A program made the position numbers and the translations under genes. Of a stretch of 5,908 bases of DNA, positions 1 to 4,944 are shown one piece after another. The first letter of the stretch is position 1; every line of letters begins with the position of its first letter. The notes under the pieces are model-generated. The model saw nothing but the letters and a program-made list of their open reading frames with translations. It searched no databases and was not told the DNA's origin. This DNA is from Quisquiliibacterium sp. (lineage in GTDB: Bacteria; Pseudomonadota; Gammaproteobacteria; Burkholderiales; Burkholderiaceae_E): assembly GCA_023257915.1 (NCBI GenBank), contig JALRBB010000486.1, positions 1 to 5,908 of the forward strand. The letters run 5' to 3'.

Positions 1-1017
1 ATTGATCCCGGCTTCGGCCAGGGCCGTTGCAAGCGGGTTATCACCGACATTGCCCGGATTGGCCAAAAGACCGGATCCCGACGAATCGGTGGGCGCCTGC
101 ATTCCGGAGCCGTCCAATGCCTGCGCCGCACCCCAGCCAAGCGGGATCGACTCGACCTGGCGGCAACCCCTGAAGATCCCGAACAAGCCGCGGCGGGGTC
201 TCCAGTCGTGCAAAGAGTGGGTATCGGCCGCCTCCCAGCGCTCGAGTTCGGGCGCCATGACGGTTGCGCCGCGTTTCTTCAATTGCTGGAACCAGGTCTG
301 CGGACCTGCCGCCGGATTGCCAAAACACAGGCTGGGCAACAGATACAGCGTCATGTCCATCCCGCGCGGCCCGCGCACGAAGGGATCCAGCGATGCATCG
401 ACCACCTCTTTCAATCGCAGCCGATCCTGACCCTCCCACCGGCGCGTGAGATTGGCGAAGTCCTGCTCGTCGGGAAGCGCGAACGCGAAGAAACGCCGGT
501 CGTTTGCGCGAGCCACCTCATTGGCGACAGCCCCAAGGCCAAAGGTGTCGACCGCGCGCTGCATGACTTCCTGACTGGTCGCAAGCAGTGTTTTGTACGC
601 GTCGCGAGCGAGAATCTCTTCGCCGGCGGTGGCCTCAGTGACCTGACGGGTGCTGCGCGCGAGGTCGGCGCTGATTGCCAGCACCGATGCGACCGGCGGG
701 TATGGCGCCGCCAGGACTGAGGCGCTCGTCGTGAAGCTTTCGAAGTATTTGGCCCAGGACGCCAGCGTGACCGCCTGCGCGATCGCGACTTCCTGTGCAA
801 CGATCGCGCGGTTGGCATAGGCGTGGTAGTTCATCACCCGGGCGCGCCACAGCGCCGCGCTCCAGGCCGCGGCATCGGCTGCGTTGTCGAGCCGGTGCCG
901 CGTCGAGGAGATCTGCGCGGTACTGAACATGAAATACGCGCCGAGCGCACCGGCAAACAGCAGTACCAGACTCAGCACCAGGGCCTGGCCAGACTGCGCA
1001 GATCGGATGCGGCTCAT
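1..1017 (-). CDS. TadG-like pilus assembly protein (3' end outside window)
   Basis: 339 residues are visible with no stop before the left edge, so the C-terminus is missing. The N-terminus has a short basic stretch, then SGQALVLSLVLLFAGALGAY (residues 9-28), a single membrane segment of the kind that opens TadE/TadG-like Flp pilus proteins. It is followed by RLDNAADAAAWSAAL (42-56), the 'NAADAAA' signature seen after that helix in TadG-like proteins. The rest is an extracytoplasmic region, alpha-helical in look to about residue 170, and then contains a W-D-T-H-S-L-H stretch (261-270) and IPLGWGAAQA (291-300). The predicted role is an inner-membrane-anchored, periplasm-facing accessory or minor component of a Tad/Flp pilus; its exact job is unknown. 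The ATG at 1017 is chosen over the in-frame GTG at 1020 because GGAG at 1024-1027 lies 6 nt from the ATG. It follows the Flp-type pilin gene by 13 bp, so the two are probably cotranscribed. Family assignment is from recalled motifs, without a search. Confidence 0.75.
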   Translation of the reverse strand, partial: MSRIRSAQSGQALVLSLVLLFAGALGAYFMFSTAQISSTRHRLDNAADAAAWSAALWRARVMNYHAYANRAIVAQEVAIAQAVTLASWAKYFESFTTSASVLAAPYPPVASVLAISADLARSTRQVTEATAGEEILARDAYKTLLATSQEVMQRAVDTFGLGAVANEVARANDRRFFAFALPDEQDFANLTRRWEGQDRLRLKEVVDASLDPFVRGPRGMDMTLYLLPSLCFGNPAAGPQTWFQQLKKRGATVMAPELERWEAADTHSLHDWRPRRGLFGIFRGCRQVESIPLGWGAAQALDGSGMQAPTDSSGSGLLANPGNVGDNPLATALAEAGIN

Positions 1018-1023
1018 CACGAT

Positions 1024-1027
1024 CTCC
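1024..1027 (-). promoter_or_regulatory. Ribosome binding site of the TadG-like gene
   Basis: GGAG on the minus strand lies 6 nt before the ATG at 1017 and only 3 nt before the adjacent in-frame GTG at 1020. It decides the start in favour of the ATG. It sits in the 13-bp gap after the pilin stop codon. Confidence 0.6.
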
Positions 1028-1030
1028 GGC

Positions 1031-1339
1031 TCAGGGACGATTGCTGGCGTTGAAGTTGTCCAAGCCCTTGCGCGCGTTTGCATTGGTCTGCGCGGTGCTG
1101 GCGTTGCCCTGCGCGTTGCTGATCGCGGTGGCTGCATCCTGACCGGACATCTCAAGCGCCAGGCCGGCTGTCTGGTTACGAATGGTTTGGCCGAACAAGG
1201 TGTAGATGCCGATTGCCGCGACCGCGATCAGCGCGACGATCACGATGTACTCGGTCATGCCCTGGCCGCGCTGGACGCGCCCGCTCGAGGCTGCGGTTGT
1301 GGCTCGCGGTGAAAGAACTGGCGTGAAACTCTGGCTCAT
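1031..1339 (-). CDS. Flp-type (type IVb) pilin with long hydrophilic tail
   Basis: 102 residues. A 25-residue leader ends in VQRG, followed by QGMTEYIVIVALIAVAAIG, which fits the Flp/TadE prepilin rule of cleavage after Gly with Glu-Tyr at mature positions 5 and 6 (G25|Q26, E30, Y31 with the start used here). A TadV/PilD-type prepilin peptidase would process it, and the hydrophobic helix would anchor it in the inner membrane and pack it in the pilus. After the helix comes FGQTIRNQTAGLALEMSG and then an Asn/Ala/Gln-rich tail ending NFNASNRP. The mature protein is about 77 residues, longer than classical Flp pilins, mostly because of this tail. The reading frame is open further upstream, to an ATG at 1372, but only the ATG at 1339 has a Shine-Dalgarno sequence (GGAG, 6 nt away). 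It is the first gene of the minus-strand group, ahead of the TadG-like gene. It could be a pseudopilin rather than the major pilin. Confidence 0.82.
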   Translation of the reverse strand: MSQSFTPVLSPRATTAASSGRVQRGQGMTEYIVIVALIAVAAIGIYTLFGQTIRNQTAGLALEMSGQDAATAISNAQGNASTAQTNANARKGLDNFNASNRP

Positions 1340-1345
1340 GAATGA

Positions 1346-1349
1346 CTCC
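1346..1349 (-). promoter_or_regulatory. Ribosome binding site of the Flp-type pilin
   Basis: GGAG on the minus strand, 6 nt before the ATG at 1339. The alternative in-frame ATGs at 1351 and 1372 have no comparable purine-rich site. This moves the start 11 codons inside the longest open frame. Confidence 0.65.
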
Positions 1350-1386
1350 ATCAAAGTGTGTTTCGGTGTCATTCATTGAACGATTC

Positions 1387-1428
1387 AAGGGGCCTTGCTG
1401 CCTATTGCGCAGAGGTGCTACGCCCCTT
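1387..1428. repeat. 7-bp inverted repeat AAGGGGC/GCCCCTT
   Basis: AAGGGGC at 1387-1393 is the reverse complement of GCCCCTT at 1422-1428, with 28 nt between them. On the minus strand this would fall in the untranslated leader or promoter of the pilin gene. The stem is short and the loop long, so it may be chance in GC-rich DNA. Confidence 0.3.
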
Positions 1429-1437
1429 CGTGCGGTG

Positions 1438-1493
1438 GACCTAGGCGGTCGCGACCGCCCGATCTACGGAACGCCAATCGACCAGCCTAGGTC
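1438..1493. repeat. 9-bp inverted repeat with CCTAGG cores
   Basis: GACCTAGGC at 1438-1446 is the exact reverse complement of GCCTAGGTC at 1485-1493. Each arm contains the self-palindromic hexamer CCTAGG, centred 47 bp apart. The tetramer CTAG is generally rare in bacterial genomes, which makes two copies in this short non-coding region notable. The left arm overlaps the first three bases of the 16-bp palindrome. It could be a pair of operator half-sites or two full sites. Confidence 0.5.
1444..1459. repeat. Perfect 16-bp palindrome, candidate operator
   Basis: GGCGGTCGCGACCGCC reads identically on both strands. It lies 88 bp before the dehydrogenase start and 105 bp before the pilin start. 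Perfect palindromes of this size in a divergent promoter region often bind dimeric regulators such as TetR-type repressors, but no regulator gene is in the window and the motif is not one I can assign. There is no T-run, so it is not an intrinsic terminator. Confidence 0.5.
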
Positions 1494-1535
1494 GTCGGGA
1501 TGGCATAGTGACGCCGCCGCAGACCGCGTATGCAC

Positions 1536-1542
1536 AAGGTGA
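1536..1542 (+). promoter_or_regulatory. Ribosome binding site of the acyl-CoA dehydrogenase
   Basis: AAGGTGA, with AAGG 7 nt before the ATG at 1547. It supports the start that gives the family-typical N-terminus MDFELTPEQ. Confidence 0.6.
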
Positions 1543-1546
1543 TTGA

Positions 1547-2683
1547 ATGGACTTCGAACTGACCCCCGAACAGCACACTTTTCAGGACTCGGTGCTGCGA
1601 TTTGCGCGCGAACGACTCGCCGATGGCGCCCTGGAGCGCGCGCATGCGGTCGATTACCCGTGGGATGTCGCGCGCGACATGGCGCAGATCGGCCTGCTGG
1701 GCATCACGATCCCCGAGGCAGATGGCGGTCAGGGCGGCACGCTGATGGACGCGGTGATCGCGATTCAGGCGATCGCGTCCGTGTGTCCGCGCAGTGCGGA
1801 TGTGGTGCAGGCGGGAAACTTCGGGCCGGTTCGGGTGTTCGCCGAATACGGCACCCAATGGCAGAAAGAGCGCTATCTGACCCGAATCCTGGCCGGCGAG
1901 GGATTGATCTCGGTCGGCATGAGCGAACCGGATGCAGGCTCTGCAGTCACCGAATTGAAGACCACCGCGACCCCCGATGGCGACGGCTTTCGCATCAACG
2001 GATCGAAGGTGTTCAGCACCCACGCCCCGTATGCCGACGTGATTCTTGCGTATGTGCGCTACGGGCCTGGCGTCGATGGCATCGGCTCGGTGCTGATCGA
2101 CACGAAATCCGAGGGCTTTCGCTACGGCAAGGTCTCCAATTTCATGTCCGGGGAGGAGTGGCGACAGATGTTCTTCGAGGATGTCTACGTTCCGCCGGAG
2201 ATGGTGATGCTGCGCGAAGGCGGCTTCAAAAAGCAGATCGCCGGCTTTAACGTTGAGCGCCTCGGCAACGCCTCGCGCTCGCTGGCGCTGGGGCGCTATT
2301 GCTTTGAGCAGGCGCGCGACTGGGCACTGCAACGCAAGCAGTTTGGCAAGCTTCTGGGGCAGTTCCAGGGAATCCAGTGGAAGTTTGCCGAGATGAAGAT
2401 CAAGCTGGAAGCCGCGCAGCTTTTGCTCTACCAGGCTGCGAGCCGTGCCGACAACGGCATCCCATCGGCGGACGACACCGCAATCGCCAAGCACGCCTGC
2501 AATCAGTGGGGGTTCGAGGTCGCCAATGAAGCCATGCAGATCCTCGGAGGGGCCGGCTACAGCCAGGATCTGCTGCTCGAGTACTGCATGCGCCGCTGCC
2601 GCGGCTGGATGATCGCCGGCGGGTCGCTGGAGATCCTGAAGAACCGCATCGCCGAAGGCGTGCTCGGTCGGTTGAAATCATGA
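1547..2683 (+). CDS. Acyl-CoA dehydrogenase, relocated-base type
   Basis: 378 residues, the usual full length for this FAD flavoprotein family, which oxidises an acyl-CoA to its 2-enoyl-CoA and passes electrons to electron-transfer flavoprotein. The N-terminal helical domain opens MDFELTPEQ and runs to about residue 120. The beta domain holds the flavin/substrate motif SVGMSEPDAGS (122-132) and DGFRINGSKVFST (146-158). The C-terminal helical domain has RKQFGKLLGQFQGIQ (263-277) and QILGGAGY (331-338). The position of the usual catalytic Glu (IYEGT-type motif) reads IAGGS, with Gly at 358. Instead, E237 in FNVERLGNASR lies where isovaleryl-CoA and long-chain dehydrogenases carry their base, so the enzyme is probably active with E237. 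Substrate is unknown: this geometry suggests branched, long or otherwise unusual acyl-CoAs. It is the first gene of the plus-strand operon, overlapping the synthetase by 4 bp. It acts in the cytoplasm. Family assignment is firm; substrate is not. Confidence 0.93.
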   Translation: MDFELTPEQHTFQDSVLRFARERLADGALERAHAVDYPWDVARDMAQIGLLGITIPEADGGQGGTLMDAVIAIQAIASVCPRSADVVQAGNFGPVRVFAEYGTQWQKERYLTRILAGEGLISVGMSEPDAGSAVTELKTTATPDGDGFRINGSKVFSTHAPYADVILAYVRYGPGVDGIGSVLIDTKSEGFRYGKVSNFMSGEEWRQMFFEDVYVPPEMVMLREGGFKKQIAGFNVERLGNASRSLALGRYCFEQARDWALQRKQFGKLLGQFQGIQWKFAEMKIKLEAAQLLLYQAASRADNGIPSADDTAIAKHACNQWGFEVANEAMQILGGAGYSQDLLLEYCMRRCRGWMIAGGSLEILKNRIAEGVLGRLKS

Positions 2684-4911
2684 GTGACGACTGGATCCGC
2701 GCGCTGCTCGATCCTCGTGCAGTGGCCCTGGTCGGTGCCTCTGGCGATATCCGCAAGAACACCGCGCGTCCGCAGCGCTTTCTGACCGCCTGCGGCTGGC
2801 AAGGCCGGATTCTTCCGATCAATCCGGCCCGCCCGGAAATCCTCGGGCTTCCCGCGTACAAGTCCCTGCTGGATGCGCCAGGCGAAATCGACCAAGCCTT
2901 CATCATGCTCGGCGCCGATGATGTTGAAGGCGTCATTGAGCAGTGCGCGCAGCGCGGGGTGCCGGTTGCGACCATTTTCTCCGATGGCTTTGCCGAGATC
3001 GGCGGCGATGGCATCGCCAAGCAGGCACGGCTTGTCGACACGGCGCGCCGCCTCGGCGTGCGGTTGCTCGGGCCCAATTGCATCGGCCTGATCCGCTCCG
3101 ACAACGGGCTGGCGTTGACCGTCAACGCCGTTCTCGATACCGACCGGCCGCGTCCGGGATCACTCGGTCTGATTTCGCAAAGCGGTTCGATGCTCGGTTC
3201 GATCATGTCGCGCGGACTGGCGCGTGGCCTGGCCTTCTCGACCATGGTCTCGGTCGGCAACGAAGCGGACATCGGCGTTGCCGAACTGATCGAGGTGCTC
3301 ATCGACGACCCGAAGACGGAAACGATCCTGCTGTTTCTGGAGACCTTGCGCGATGCGCCTGCGTTCGCGCGGGCGGTTGGCAGGGCTCGTGCCGCCGGCA
3401 AACCGGTCGCGGCCTACCTGCTGGGACAGTCCGCCATCGGCGAAGCGCTCGCCCAGTCGCACACCGGCGCGATCGCCGGATCGGGTCGTGCGCTGCGCGC
3501 CTTTCTCGCACAGTGCGGCGTGATCCAGCTCTCCAATCTGGAGGCGCTGCTCGAAGGCGCGGCGCTGTTCGCGCAGACCTGCCGGCCGATGCGCGAGACG
3601 CCGAACGCGGGTGATGAGGCCCCCGGGTCTCGCCCCCGCCCGCGAGTGGCGGCGGTCACCACCACCGGTGGCGGCGCCGCGATGGTGATCGATCAACTCG
3701 GCTTGCGCGATGTCGAACCTGCCTGGCCGGACGATGCACTGCGCAAGCTGCTGGCCGGCCAGATAGAGCTTCGCGATGCACCGATCATCGACCTGACGCT
3801 GACCGCGACCGCTGACAAATACGCCGCAGTGCTGCAGGCGCTGGCCCGCTGGCCGGGGTGCGACGCAGTGCTCGCGGTTGTTGGTTCGTCGGCGCGCTCC
3901 AAGCCGGAGTTGGCGGTCGAGCCGATCGTGGCGGCAGCCGCGCGATGGGACGCCCTGGGTGGCAAGCCACTGGCAGCGTTTCTTGCGCCACAGGCCGAGG
4001 ATTCCCTGCAGTTGCTCGCCAATGCCGGCATCGCCGCGTTCCGAACTCCGGAGGCTTGTGCCGACGCGCTGGCAGCGACCCTCGCGATACGTCGCCAGCA
4101 TGCACCCGCCAGTTCGGAGACTGCCCCGACCACCGACGCGGCGCTCGCGCAGCGCGTCGCGACCGCGTTGCGCACCTTGCGCGATCAAGCCGGCGACGCT
4201 CCCGACGAAGCGCACTGTTATCCATTGCTCGATCTGCTCGGCGTACCAGTCGCCCCATGGCGATTTGAGCCCGACGACGCTCATGCCCGAGCCGAGCAAA
4301 CGCTGCCAGATTCCCTGCTCGAACAAGTTGCTGACTTGTCGACCCCGTGGGTGCTGAAAGCCTGTTCGGCAGATCTTCCCCACAAGACTGAAGCCGGTGC
4401 GGTCGCGCTTGGCATCGACGGCGCTGACGACTTGCGCGAGCGCGGTCGCCGGATGCGCCAGAGCATCTCCGGCTACGCCGCTGCGGCTAAGGTGCGCGGC
4501 TGGCTCATCCAGCAGCAACTGGCCAGCGAAGGCGAGGTGCTGCTCGGCTATCGGCGCGATCCGGTCGTCGGTCCGATCGTGGTGCTCGCAGCAGGAGGCA
4601 TTGAGGCCGAACTGCTCGACGACGTCGCGGTAGCGCCCGCACCGGTCTCGCGCCAACGTGCTGCCGAAATGGTCGGCGAGTTGCGACTGCTCAAAAAGCT
4701 GTCCGGATTTCGCGGCCGTCCGGCGGGCGATCTCGACGCTTTGGTCGACGCCATCTGCGCGTTTTCCTTGCTCGGCCTGGATCCGGATGGGATGCTTGCC
4801 GAGGCAGAGATCAATCCGTTACTGGTCCGCCGGCAGGGACAGGGCGTCGTCGCGGTCGACGCTCTGCTTCGGTTTGCCGAACCGCCGTGCCCGCAGCACC
4901 ACGGATCGTAA
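2680..4911 (+). CDS. ADP-forming acyl-CoA synthetase, single-chain alpha-beta
   Basis: 743 residues, typical of the fused acetate-CoA ligase (ADP-forming) family: acid + ATP + CoA gives acyl-CoA + ADP + Pi through a phosphohistidine. The N-terminal CoA-binding Rossmann domain (about 5-150) has ALVGAS (16-21) and GPNCIG (131-136). The succinyl-CoA-ligase-like part (about 158-300) has LISQSGS (164-170), VGNEADIGV (192-200) and QSHTGAIAGS (259-268), where H261 is the expected phosphorylated residue. A second ligase-like domain starts near TTTGGGAAM (327-335). The C-terminal ATP-grasp domain (about 505-735) has ADLPHKTEAGAVALG (564-578), GPIVVLAAGG (631-640) and EAEINPLLV (708-716). All key motifs are present. 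The ATG overlaps the dehydrogenase stop as ATGA with only a weak Shine-Dalgarno, suggesting translational coupling. Context suggests it activates the acid that the dehydrogenase then oxidises. The acid may not be acetate. Cytoplasmic. Confidence 0.92.
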   Translation: MSDDWIRALLDPRAVALVGASGDIRKNTARPQRFLTACGWQGRILPINPARPEILGLPAYKSLLDAPGEIDQAFIMLGADDVEGVIEQCAQRGVPVATIFSDGFAEIGGDGIAKQARLVDTARRLGVRLLGPNCIGLIRSDNGLALTVNAVLDTDRPRPGSLGLISQSGSMLGSIMSRGLARGLAFSTMVSVGNEADIGVAELIEVLIDDPKTETILLFLETLRDAPAFARAVGRARAAGKPVAAYLLGQSAIGEALAQSHTGAIAGSGRALRAFLAQCGVIQLSNLEALLEGAALFAQTCRPMRETPNAGDEAPGSRPRPRVAAVTTTGGGAAMVIDQLGLRDVEPAWPDDALRKLLAGQIELRDAPIIDLTLTATADKYAAVLQALARWPGCDAVLAVVGSSARSKPELAVEPIVAAAARWDALGGKPLAAFLAPQAEDSLQLLANAGIAAFRTPEACADALAATLAIRRQHAPASSETAPTTDAALAQRVATALRTLRDQAGDAPDEAHCYPLLDLLGVPVAPWRFEPDDAHARAEQTLPDSLLEQVADLSTPWVLKACSADLPHKTEAGAVALGIDGADDLRERGRRMRQSISGYAAAAKVRGWLIQQQLASEGEVLLGYRRDPVVGPIVVLAAGGIEAELLDDVAVAPAPVSRQRAAEMVGELRLLKKLSGFRGRPAGDLDALVDAICAFSLLGLDPDGMLAEAEINPLLVRRQGQGVVAVDALLRFAEPPCPQHHGS

Positions 4912-4933
4912 ACAATCCACACTAGCGAGATGC

Positions 4934-4938
4934 AGGAG
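4934..4938 (+). promoter_or_regulatory. Ribosome binding site of the Bug-type receptor
   Basis: AGGAG lies 6 nt before the ATG at 4945. It decides against the in-frame ATG at 4930, which has no good site and would place this motif inside the coding region. It lies in the 33-bp gap after the synthetase stop. Confidence 0.7.
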
Positions 4939-4944
4939 ATCCCG

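Larger units (their letters stand above)
1340..1546. promoter_or_regulatory. Divergent intergenic control region between pilin and catabolic operon
   Basis: About 207 bp separate the two start codons, so both transcription units must begin here or be read through from here. It contains a perfect 16-bp palindrome (1444-1459), a 9-bp inverted repeat whose arms both contain CCTAGG (1438-1446 and 1485-1493), a 7-bp inverted repeat AAGGGGC/GCCCCTT (1387-1393 and 1422-1428), and a weak 5-bp pair GCATA/TATGC (1503-1507 and 1529-1533). I found no convincing -35/-10 pair or sigma-54 site on either strand, and no hairpin followed by a T-run, so no terminator. No small gene is evident in it. Confidence 0.6.

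Noticed and set aside
208..720. 170-codon open frame on the plus strand
   Set aside because: It lies opposite the TadG-like gene with codons in exact register with it, so it is a composition shadow. No motif or ribosome binding site was recognised.
884..1312. 142-codon open frame on the plus strand covering the pilin region
   Set aside because: The minus strand here carries two genes with clear motifs and ribosome binding sites. The plus-strand product has no recognisable feature.
1031..1372. Longer start for the pilin at 1372
   Set aside because: No Shine-Dalgarno sequence precedes the ATGs at 1372 or 1351. The ATG at 1339 has GGAG at the right distance and still gives a complete prepilin leader.
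1340..1546. Sigma-70 or sigma-54 promoters in the intergenic region
   Set aside because: TTGCTG at 1395 with a weak CTACGC 17 bp on, and TAGCAC-like sequences on the minus strand, do not match consensus well enough in both boxes to be called.
1487..2494. 335-codon open frame on the minus strand
   Set aside because: Antisense to the acyl-CoA dehydrogenase; the product is His/Arg/Asp-rich and shows no family motif.
2400..3401. 333-codon open frame on the minus strand
   Set aside because: Spans the junction of the dehydrogenase and synthetase genes in antisense; Ser/Arg/Pro-rich composition and no domain.
3160..4656. 498-codon open frame on the minus strand
   Set aside because: It lies wholly opposite the synthetase gene, whose motifs are intact. 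Its product is rich in Arg/Gly/Gln with no recognisable domain, as expected for antisense frames in GC-rich DNA.
4885..4904. Possible hairpin CCGTG/CACGG at the end of the synthetase gene
   Set aside because: Only a 5-bp stem with a 10-nt loop inside the coding region, and no T-run follows, so it is not a convincing terminator. The receptor gene follows closely and is probably in the same operon.
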